A program made the position numbers and the translations under genes. Below, piece by piece: positions 52,801-61,179 of a DNA stretch of 64,000 nt (position 1 is its first letter; the number at the start of each line of letters is the position of its first letter). Origin of the DNA: Aphrocallistes beatrix. Its lineage: Eukaryota > Porifera > Hexactinellida > Sceptrulophora > Aphrocallistidae. The stretch lies in assembly GCA_963281255.1 (NCBI GenBank), contig OY725489.1, positions 682,001 to 746,000 of the forward strand, read 5' to 3'. The notes under the pieces are model-generated. The model saw nothing but the letters and a program-made list of their open reading frames with translations, made no database searches and was not told where the DNA came from.

Positions 52801-53663
52801 AAATCGGATCAATTACACCAGAATCTTCTATTCTAATTTTAGATTTGAACGAGGAGATTCCAGATGAGAACGAGGGTTCTATTTCCAAAACAGGGGAATT
52901 CTCATGCACATCTTTATGTCACGGAATAAACTTCATAGCTTCTTGTCCAAACCCATCTTGTGTTTCATCCAAGAGAGGTCATTACATACATATAATGTCA
53001 GGACACCTTATAGACTTCGATTACAGATCAGCTGTTCAGACACTCTCTTGTCCTTCTTGTGAGGTCCACATTCCCCCAGAGAAGTTCAGAGGGGTGACAT
53101 TGCTAGAATGTGTCGGAGAGATTCAAATTGGCGATCAAATTCAGAAGATTACTGCGAATAAGGACAGCGCTCCGTCTATAAATATCAGAAACGATGGCAC
53201 TGAAGTGAAGATCAGAATTACTCATAGGAGTTATGACGTACTTAATCATCCATTGAGGCCATATATGGCGATACGTTTTCTGCGTATTTGTAATGGACTC
53301 AATTTTCGTTGCTACTGCAAGAACCCATCTTGTCCTGCAGTAAGGGATGGGAATGGTCTTGTCATGGTTCAGAGGGACAACCCATTTGCGAAAGCCCACA
53401 AATTCAGCTTTACCGTGTGTAACTACTGTGAAGAGATTTCTAAACTGGTTTGTCCAGCCTGCTCGACGCCGCTGAAGAAATATTATGTCTGGGGGATTGG
53501 TGTCACTCGGTGTAATGGAAGAATCACACGAAATGGATCCCCGCCTGAAAAGTTCGATCCTTCAATGGGCAAAGCCTTATTTTACGCGCTAGATAGAGAC
53601 GATACATCCGTACGAATCGAGTTCTACACTTGGAGTGGAATGTTTTTCTCTTTCTTTTCTTAA
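49860..53663 (+). CDS. Giant tandem Cys-repeat protein, copy A (intact)
   Basis: 1267 residues in one exon, beginning MASRSDTMIPVLPTGMP. Ten modules of about 120 residues start near residues 36, 157, 298, 414, 534, 660, 773, 894, 1022 and 1146. Each has G-[LIM]-N-[FIL], a C-x4-C pair (CVNNNC, CINPKC), a C-x2-C pair (CPACN, CPSC) about 35 residues later, and a fifth Cys in FxRCxAxV. The four paired Cys suggest a zinc ribbon or treble-clef-like fold. Modules are joined by beta-rich linkers ending in IKI-type strands. Modules 5 and 6 are near-identical (375 bp tandem duplication). No signal peptide or membrane helix, so probably intracellular. Function unknown; similar GLN...C...CPxC modules exist, from memory, in other eukaryotic repeat proteins. 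Confidence 0.85.
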   Translation: MASRSDTMIPVLPTGMPMTKRHISFYDKEFTRVTAGFNIETRCVNNNCETVRTFGGLTLIGFPESDSCVYQDLVYDLKCPACNATLLPQQFIGVVFARCEAKITIADKSAVFTVSHDETVLWEFLFEGPEVRISIHKRELEVEPAAVSKAYLFPTNGINLVGLCSYRECVAFKDNKGVVVIRVGLIESGVFQDLVKYRSCPSCHHEMSPDGFQSVTFLGCHAEVERDGMIETFDAVSTPKNIELHTSGSKAVIRVKKDTPDTTLSTRVPDRMDHVVNLLSDMFGRLMTSQTSSGLEPGINFIAKCSNKNCGLVTIPSGHTVSCKYSQAIRGKDCPKCRQPLPPTSFKGVAFLLCKARVSIGGKVSVYQAGRIVEVCKLNPEGIEADLEVIERDDGAETTGKLSEGEDSSRRVCSGLNFEALCINPKCSETIVIIPCPRVEECEYLLLIPTLKCPSCDTSIPIPFFIGFSLVRCRAEVKIGSECKIVSAKGRETKDFRIEVVSPPVTIKILSRDISKSGTLSEGTPGQNYLRVASGLNIVAECHNPDCLARIENDGVVNIKAPHITNCVLSEAVLGLVCPSCGTNVTYHQVIVITFVRCEGEVRVGGQTEKFAVVGDEKIDFRIAHDGTDVFLKILSRDISKSGTLSEGTPGQNYLRATSGLNIVAECHNPDCLARIENDGVVNIKAAHITNCVLSEAVLGLVCPSCCTNVTYHQVIVITFVRCEGEVRVGGQTEKFAVVRDEKIDFRIAHDGPDAFINITKVQEKKSFSFGKGLNFVAKCLNPSCAVKDHPELDQMVFVNLGTVHSPDLHQLTNSMKCPICDQNIPTDKILRIGFKQCTAKVKNAKGVKIYLSGSRLHLIPLDLSYQVNILPVSYREVSISQSAGNQYLQLVAGMNIQAICSHSGCEAKRTQNGQVSISCGEMKQFKLREVFTRLGCPSCKSPLSQLIIICLTFMECQAIVDTSKKKYFIEAEKDEAVDLEIGSITPESSILILDLNEEIPDENEGSISKTGEFSCTSLCHGINFIASCPNPSCVSSKRGHYIHIMSGHLIDFDYRSAVQTLSCPSCEVHIPPEKFRGVTLLECVGEIQIGDQIQKITANKDSAPSINIRNDGTEVKIRITHRSYDVLNHPLRPYMAIRFLRICNGLNFRCYCKNPSCPAVRDGNGLVMVQRDNPFAKAHKFSFTVCNYCEEISKLVCPACSTPLKKYYVWGIGVTRCNGRITRNGSPPEKFDPSMGKALFYALDRDDTSVRIEFYTWSGMFFSFFS
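51381..52130 (+). repeat. 375 bp tandem duplication within gene A
   Basis: AAAATCCTGAGTCGAGATAT begins at 51381 and again at 51756. The two units encode modules 5 and 6 with few differences. Gene B has a single unit; gene C has two more diverged ones. Confidence 0.85.
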
Positions 53664-53832
53664 TTTAGACTATTACTCATGTTATCTCTCTTACTTTTCT
53701 CCCTTTTGTATTTACTCAACACGAAATATACTTTTATATCTTAAAATTGATTGTATTAATTGGGAGGGAGTTGTATAGAGTACTGGCAGGTATAGAGACA
53801 AATATAATTTTGATATGTACAGTTGTACTATC

Positions 53833-53892
53833 GATATGTGAAGTTGTATGTACATTGTATCACTATACAACGTACATACAACTTCACATATC
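53833..53892. repeat. Near-perfect 60 bp palindrome
   Basis: GATATGTGAAGTTGTATGTA and its complement TACATACAACTTCACATATC with a four to six base loop. It lies just downstream of gene A. Related text (ACAACGTACATACAACT) occurs near 45823. Confidence 0.8.
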
Positions 53893-53926
53893 CTTACTAT
53901 TAAAACTCGATTAATGTGTATATATA

Positions 53927-54377
53927 CAGGGTTTCATTTAAACATTGACTCAAGGGATGGCAAAATTTGGGTTTTGAGGAATAAGGGGTGGCGAGGCCGT
54001 AACTGCGTGAGATAGGGTTGTCTGGGAGCATCCTCTCCCTGGAAATAAGAAGGGTTAGGGTCTCTGAGATCGAATCTAGTACAATCTGTGAAGCAAAAAT
54101 GCATTTTTCTGAAATTGTAGCTTTGTGGTATATTTGCATTATCAAAAGCGTTTGTGGCTTGTTAAAAGTTTTAGTATTTTGCTTACTTACATTTAGTAGT
54201 ACTGACAGTGCATGTACATTAGGTCATTATTTTTACTGTGAAGTTTCAGTTTTTGTGTTTCAATATTATACAAAATAAACTAACTTTTTCCAACATTTCA
54301 AGGGATGTCAAGGGATGGCGAATGAGATCCAAGGGATGGCGGGAGCCATCCCTCGCCATCCCCTAAATGAAACCCTG
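53927..54377. mobile_element. hAT-like non-autonomous element (CAGGGTTTCATTTA)
   Basis: CAGGGTTTCATTTAAACATT at the left and AAATGAAACCCTG at the right, in TA-rich flanks. Subterminal CAAGGGATGG repeats at both ends. 451 bp with no transposase frame. Confidence 0.7.
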
Positions 54378-54388
54378 ATATATATATC

Positions 54389-54886
54389 TCTGTAACGAAT
54401 TGATTGAAGAAACTGCCGGTCATAGAAAGCTAATTTTTGGCATGTGGGAGTCTTTTGGATATGGCTCCAGTAAGTTCTGAGCTCAGAGTGAAATGTCGAC
54501 TCATCATGGAATTATGACGTCATTGTCACATTTTTTAAAAGTTAAGCAACACAGTTATTCGAGTATAACTCAGCCATTATAGGAGATAGAAGGCTGAAAT
54601 TTTAATAGAATATGTATACTAACATATCTCAAATATGATACAACTATCATCAAAAAATGATGACTCATCACTCTGTTATGACGTCATCATTACACATAAA
54701 AAATTTTAAAATTGACAAATTTGGTGTTTTTTTCAGTGATATCGATTTTAACCCTAAGATGGACATATTTATAGATGCTATCTCCCTTATAATTAACCAA
54801 TGTGACCTCAGGCGACCGAAGGGAGCCTCCGGCGGACACGAAGTGTCCGCCAGCCGCGCAGCGCAAGCAAGCGAAGCGCGCTTGTC
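54389..54886 (+). mobile_element. Family-2 repeat, full copy
   Basis: Same start and end as 39576-40074, including ATTATGACGTCATTG and the terminal GC-rich module with GGACACGAAGTGTCC. Confidence 0.8.
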
Positions 54887-55197
54887 AATAATACAACTGT
54901 ACATATCAATCTTCTATACACATTTTTAATATTCAGAACACTCACATTTTTAGTTGATTTTTGCGATGATATTTCATTGTACAAGTGAACATTTCCTCAC
55001 ATGAAATATCAATATAGAGAATGTTACGTATCGGTGTGCCTTTGTTTGTATTAACGGCCTTTCTCCAATTACAGTCATACGTATATATCTTTCAATACCT
55101 AGATTTTTAATGTAGACTTTATCTCTGATTCGGTATAGTTTATTGTCTCAAGACTCCTTAACTCTTTATTGAATATTATCTTGAACCTACATTTCAG

Positions 55198-55412
55198 ATG
55201 CTGCTTTATTCTCTTGTGCGCCGCACTGCTCTTTCTAGCTTCCTCTCTACTCCTTCTCACGCGTGCAGGCGTTTTAGCGGCATTTCCTATAGAATAGGAA
55301 TAGTCGGGAGTGGCCCTGCTGGGTTCTACACTGCTCAAAGGATTCTCAAACTCAATCCTCAAGTTAAAGTTGATATTATCGAGAGATTGCCTGCGCCATT
55401 TGGACTTGTGAG
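55198..55412 (+). CDS. Ferredoxin (adrenodoxin) reductase-like first exon, remnant or partial
   Basis: 71 codons then a GTAAAT donor. After a mitochondrial-type presequence rich in Arg and Ser (MLLYSLVRRTALSS) comes the FAD-binding start RIGIVGSGPAGFYTAQRIL and DIIERLPAPFGLVR, as in FDXR. In an intact gene the next residues would be YGVAPDHPEVK-like; the next possible exon (55505-55576) does not continue the family and stops. The rest of FDXR is absent from the window. It is either a truncated copy left by rearrangement or the first exon of a gene with a very long intron. Confidence 0.6.
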
Positions 55413-55573
55413 GTAAATTATATACTAGAATGATTTCAAATTCAATATATGGATTGATTGGATAATTTATACTATATATACTAAGTATTGTACATTGATA
55501 CAGGTGCTACGCAGTATCAAACTTTGTTCAGTTTATCAAAGAAGCCATCGCGCACTGGCATAATGCAACTAGC

Positions 55574-55802
55574 TAATTGAACAAGTCAGTTCTATATTAC
55601 AATACACGCGTTTAGGTGACAATAATCTGTGCAGAGAGAGGCTTGCTGCTACTCAGGGTGCGGGACGAGATAAAGATGACCCTCAACGCCTACCAGACCT
55701 TATACGAGAGCAGCGTAGCCTTCGGGATGCGGACTTCCCTTTCTGCCGCCCAGAACCACGCCACTACCCAGCAGACCAGCTACGAGCTGGAGAGCGAAAT
55801 CG
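55574..55802 (+). pseudogene. Duplicate of DNALI1 intron 2 end plus most of the first half of exon 3
   Basis: Nearly identical to 48381-48609, including the TTTAG acceptor and GTGACAATAATCTGTGCAGA. Homology stops inside the exon, within codons for YELESEI. No other DNALI1 exon is nearby, so it cannot make the protein. The near-identity means the copy is recent. Confidence 0.9.
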
Positions 55803-55860
55803 AAAACTTCGATCAATATGTTTCATGATGAGATTGCTTAAAAATTTCCCTTGTCCCCAT

Positions 55861-56030
55861 ACCAGTACTCTATACCAGTACTCTATACCAGTACTCTATA
55901 CCAGTGCTCTATACCAGTGCTCTATACCAGTGCTCTATACCAGTGCTCTATACCAGTGGTATATACCAGTACTCTATACCAGTGCTCTATACCAGTGGTC
56001 TTCAAACTGGGTACGCCGGACCACTGCTGT
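55861..56030 (+). repeat. 13 bp minisatellite next to a hAT-like terminus
   Basis: About ten units of ACCAGTACTCTAT / ACCAGTGCTCTAT, followed by CCAGTGGTCTTCAAACTGGG and GCCGGACCACTG. The CAGTGGT...CAAACTGG text is like a hAT terminal repeat. Each 13 bp unit can be read as the 8 bp CTCTATAC plus CAGTG. Confidence 0.75.
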
Positions 56031-56175
56031 ATACAACTCTATCCCAATTAATAGATTGAGTTTTAATATATAAAAGTATATTTGTGTCGAGTAAATACAA
56101 AAGGGAGAAAAGTGATGAGAGAGATAACATGAGTAATAGTCTAAATTAGGAAAAGAAAAAGAGGAACTTTCCACT

Positions 56176-59100
56176 CTAAGTGTAGAACTCGATACGTACG
56201 GATGTATCGTCTCTATCTAGCGCGTAAAATAAGACTCTGCCCAATGAAGGAGGGTCGAACTTTTCAGGCGGGGATCCATTTCGTGTGATTCTTCCATTAC
56301 ACCGAGTGACACCAATCCCCCAGACATAATATTTCTTCAGCGGTGTCGAGCAGGCTGGACAAACCAGTTTAGAAATCTCTTCACAGTAGTTACACACGGT
56401 ATAGCTGAATTTGTGGGCCTTTGTGAATGTGTTGTCTCTCTGCACCATGACAAGACCATCTTCCTCCTTTACTGAAGGACATGATGGGTTCTTGCAGTAG
56501 CAACGAAAATTGAGTCCGTTACAAATACGCTGGAAACGTATCACCATATATGGTATCACTGGATCATCACTTACGTCATAGCTCCTATAAGTTATTCTAA
56601 TCTTCACCTCAGAGCCATCGTTTTTGATATTTATAGACTGAGTGCTGTCCTTATTCGCAGTAATCTTCTGAATTTTATCGCCAATTCGAATCTCTCCGAC
56701 ACATTCTAGCAATATAACTCCCCTGAACTCCTCTGGGGGAATGTGGACCTCACAAGAAGGACACGAGAGCGTCTGAACAGCTGATCTGTAGTCAAAGTCT
56801 ATAAGATGTCCTGACATTATATGTATGTAATGGCTTCTCTTGGATGAAACACAAGATGGGTTTGGACAAGAAGCTCTGAAGTTTATTCCGTGACATAAAG
56901 ATTCGTATGAGAACTCCCCTCCTTTGGAGATAGAATCCCCCCCACGCCTTCTGGACAATCCTGATCCAAGTCTAAAATTAGAATATAAGAGTCTGGTGTT
57001 ATTGATCCGATTTCTAAATCGACAGCTTCATCCTTCTCAGCTTCAATGTAGTATTTCTTCTCTGAAGTGTCAACGATAGCTTGACACTCCATGAAGGTTA
57101 GGCATATAATGATCAATTGGGAGAGAGGGGATTTGCAGGAAGGACAACCAAGTATTGTAAACACTTCTCTCAACTTAAACTGTTTCATTTCTCCGCAACT
57201 TATAGACTTGTCCATTTTGCGTTCTTTTCGCTTCGCACCCCGAATGTGAACAAATCGCCTGGATATTCATACCAGCAACCAGCTGTAAGTATTGATTGCC
57301 AGCTGATTGAGATATTGACACTTCTCTATAGCTCACTGGGAGGATGTTAACTTGGTACGACAAATCTAGTGGTATCAGATGTAGTCTTGATCCGCTTAAG
57401 TATATTTTGACACCTTTTGCATTCTTAACCTTTGCTGTACACTGCTTGAATCCAATTCTGAGAATCTTATCAGTTGGAATATTCTGATCACAAAACGGAC
57501 ACTTCATAGAGTTAGCCAGCTGGTGTAAATCAGGGCTGTGAACTGTTCCGAGATTAACGATTACCATCTGATCCAATTCAGGATGGTCTTTAACCGTACA
57601 GGCAGGATTCAGACACTTCGCGACTAGATTTAGTCCTTTCCCGAATAAGAAACTTTCTTCTTCTTCTTCTTCTTCAATTTTTGTGATCTTTATAAACACA
57701 TCAGGTCCATTGTGAGAAATTCTGAAATCAATTTTATTGTCCTCAACAACAGCAAACTTCTCGGTTTGTCCTCCAACTCTAACTTCCCCTTCACACCTGA
57801 CAAATGTGATCACGATGACTTGATGGTATGTGACATTAGTGCAACAAGAAGGACACACCAGACCCAACACAGCCTCACTCAGGACACAGTTCGTTATGTG
57901 CGGTGCTTTGATATTGACCACTCCGTCATTCTCAATTCGTGCAAGACAGTCAGGATTATGACACCTTGCCACTACATTCAAGCCACTTGCAACTCTCAAG
58001 TAATTCTGTCCAGGAGTCCCTTCTGAGAACGTCCCGGATTTCGAAATGTCTCGACTCAGGATTTTGATTGTGACGGGCGGTCCAACAACTTCAATTCTGA
58101 AATCTTTAGTTTCTCTTCCTTTCGCGGAGACAATTTTGCGTTCAGATCCGATTTTAACTTCCGCTCTACACCTGACCAGAGAGAAGCCAATGAAGAATGG
58201 AATCGGAATGCTAGTGTCGCAAGAAGGACATTTGAGGGTTGGAATCAAAAGAAGATATTCGCATTCCTCCACTCTGGGACAGGGGATGATTACTATCGTC
58301 TCAGAACATTTGGGGTTTATGCAGACTGCTTCAAAGTTTAAGCCACTGCAAACTCTTCTAGAACTGCCTTCTCTCCTGTTTCCCTTCGAGAGTTTTCCTG
58401 TTGTCTCTGCTCCATCGTCTCTCTCTATCACCTCCAAATCCGCTTCAATACCTTCAGGGTTAAGTTTGCAAACCTCTACAATCCTTCCTGCCTGATATAC
58501 TGACACTTTCCCGCCAATTCTAACTCGAGCCTTGCACTGCAAAAACACAACTCCTTTGAAGCTAGCAAGCGGAAGCGGCTGTCGACACTTGGGACAATCT
58601 TTTCCTCTGATCGCTTGGGCGTATTTGCAAGATACCGTGTGTCCAGATGGGAGTTTAACAAACCCACATTTCTTGTTGGGACATTCCGCGATGAAGTTAA
58701 TCCCTGGTTCCAGGCCTGAAGACGTCTGTGACGTCATTAACTTCCCAAACATATCGGACAGCGAGTTAACCACGTGATCCATGCCATCTGGCTTTCTGGT
58801 GCTCAAGGTGGTGTCTGGTGTGTCTTTTTTAACACGGATAACTGCCTTCGAACCAGAAGTGTGAAGTTCTATGTTTTTTGGAGTCGAAATAGCGTTGAAT
58901 GTTTCTGTCATCCCGTCGCGTTCTACTTCTGCATAACAACCGAGGAATGTGACAGATTGGAAACCATCTGGACTCATTTCGTGGTGGCATGAAGGACAGC
59001 TCCGGTATTTCACCAGATCTTGAAAAACTCCTGACTCGATTAGTCCCACTCTGATGACCACTACGCCCTTGTTGTCCTTGAATGCGACACATTCTCGATA

Positions 59101-59598
59101 GGAGCACAGCCCAACCAAATTGATCCCGTTTGTCGGGAACAAATACGCTTTCGAGATAGCAGCTGGTTCCACTTCCAATTCTCTTTTGTGGATGCTTATC
59201 CTGACTTCCGGTCCTTCGAAAAGGAATTCCCATAGAACGGTCTCATCACGACTAACTGTAAAAACAGCTGATTTATCTGAAATGCTAATTTTAGCCTCAC
59301 AACGCGCGAAAACAAGACCGATGAATTGCTGTGGCAGTAGAGTGGCATTGCAGGCAGGACACTTGAGATCGTGAGCGAGATCTTGATAGACACAGCTGTC
59401 TGATTCTGGAAATCCGATCAATGTTAAACCTCCAAACGTCCGCACGGCTTCGCAATTATTATTGACACATCTGGATTCTATGTTGAATCCCGCAGTGACG
59501 CGTGTGAATTCTTTGTCGTAGAAAGAAATGTGTCGCTTCGTCATGGGCATTCCAGTTGGGAGGACTGGTATGATAATGGTTTCGGAACGGCAGGCCAT
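56176..59598 (-). pseudogene. Giant tandem Cys-repeat protein, copy B (broken)
   Basis: Minus-strand copy of gene A, from MACRSETIIIPVLPTG at 59598 to the conserved end VRIEFYT at 56176. The first 807 residues are intact and hold modules 1 to 4, one copy of the 5/6 module, module 7 and the start of module 8. Two small frame slips follow, near 57200 (a missing pair of bases relative to A at GGACAAGTC) and near 56935 in a G-rich run. Nine modules in total. Leader, promoter and 3' flank are also shared with A. It could still yield a shortened protein. High identity with A points to recent duplication or conversion. Confidence 0.85.
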
Positions 59599-59810
59599 TT
59601 AAATGATCTGAAAGAGAAATTGATTTTCGCAAATTCGATCAAACTGGTGTAAGATGCAAGTTGTTCAATAGTACGTAGATTTATTAGTGTAATTTACCCA
59701 TTACATACACAACTGTGTGTTTACATGAAATAAGATTGGTCTGTTTATATATAGGCAATACATTTATTGTAAACACGAATTGGGCTCACGTGCTTGTAGT
59801 GATGTATATA

Positions 59811-60280
59811 CCCTAACCGGACAAAAGTATTTGAAATCCTTACTATTTTCCATCATAATTAGTCATAAAGTGGGTCTATTCATGGAGAGAAGCGTAATCA
59901 AACTGTGTCAGATACTGGAATTTCGATTTCAAATTCATATTCTACACATTCAAATTACTCAGGTTTGAAGCCTTCTATTGCCATATTCATTCATAAGTTG
60001 AATTATTATCAATCTATGTCACTTTGTGCCACTTTTCACTCCAGTTACCATTAGACATGATGACGAGGAGTGGCACAGTGCGATGAATCTTAGCCTTGGG
60101 AATGAATACATCAATAGAAGGCATCTAACCTGAGTAATTTGAATGTGTAGAATATGAATTTGAAATCGAAATTACAATATCTGTAACAGTTTGATTACAT
60201 TTCACTCATGAATAGACCCACTTTATAACTAATTATGATGGAAAATAGTGAGAATTTCAAATACTTTTGTCCGATTAGGG
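59811..60280. mobile_element. Foldback element with about 170 bp terminal inverted repeats
   Basis: CCCTAACCGGACAAAAGTAT at the left and ATACTTTTGTCCGATTAGGG at the right, flanked by TATA. Arms run to about 59985 and from about 60110 (CTCAGGTT...GCCTTCTATTG). No coding frame. The ends resemble Tc1-type termini. Confidence 0.75.
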
Positions 60281-60395
60281 TATATATAGTGCTAGTTTAC
60301 TGAAAATTCCATGTATCCAGTATTATCACTAGGTGTATCCAATCTCCTGACGCCCAAGGATATTATTCACTCTGTATCATTGAAACATTTACTTA

Positions 60396-60700
60396 TGTAT
60401 CTATTGTAAACAACAGCAGTAAACAAGTAATTAATCATAGTGATTCGAAAATGCGATATTCGAAATCTATACCTAGCTCTATAAAACCGATGTCAACTGT
60501 TGAAAATTATCGCTTAAGTATTAATAACGTCGTACGATGATTTCCATTGTGAGAGTAAAACCATATATTTTGTATAGAAAAGGTGTGAAAAATTGTTTCT
60601 CATTTGTTTTAGGTGTGCAGATTTCGAATATTATATTTTCGAATCTATATATGATAAAATAAGATTATTTCAAAAATGTGTAAAAATATGTATATAGTAT
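60396..60700. mobile_element. Family-1 core, degenerate copy without the satellite
   Basis: A reverse 141 bp unit (ATGTATCTATTGTAAACAAC), the spacer text ATGATTTCCATTGTGAGAGT, then a forward unit (GTGCAGATTTCGAATATTAT). This is the order at 40650-41700 but with no 18 bp array between GTGTGAAAAA and the forward unit. Confidence 0.7.
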
Positions 60701-61130
60701 ATACACACATGTTAGTAATTCATAAAATGATTTTACAGTAGCGCGCGTTACATACATGTATACCCTGGGTTTATCTAGGATTTTCCAATCTGGCACCTTT
60801 TTTGAATATGATAAAAAGTTATATGACACACAAACAGGGGTTTATCTTCTAATATCGGGGATCGTGGCAACCCGGAACCAGAATCGAAACACACTCCAAG
60901 CACCTTGGCTCCTCGGAAGATACCGGGTTGGCACCTATAAGTACCGGTGGAGTACTTAGATAAACCTCTGATGCATGCATACGGACGGATGAGATACGCA
61001 GATACGCTGTCCATCCCATTAGGGCATTTCCCTACAGGAGCTGAACTAAAAGACTCCATCGAATTTTATATATAAAATGGAGATATTGACATACTACTAC
61101 TGCGTATATACATAAATACTAACAATATAT
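60701..61130. other. Intergenic stretch between copies B and C
   Basis: No gene seen. A foldback pair AAACAGGGGTTTATCTTCTA / GTGGAGTACTTAGATAAACC-like text around 60770-60970 hints at a decayed element. Confidence 0.3.
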
Positions 61131-61179
61131 ACAAACAAGTCAGGAGAGAAAAGTAAGAGAACATGAGTAATAGTCTAAA

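Noticed and set aside
55198-55412. Functional FDXR gene
   Set aside because: Only the first 71 codons are present and the next possible exon does not continue the family.
55825-56073. Small Tyr/Ser-rich open frames
   Set aside because: Products of the 13 bp minisatellite read in different frames.
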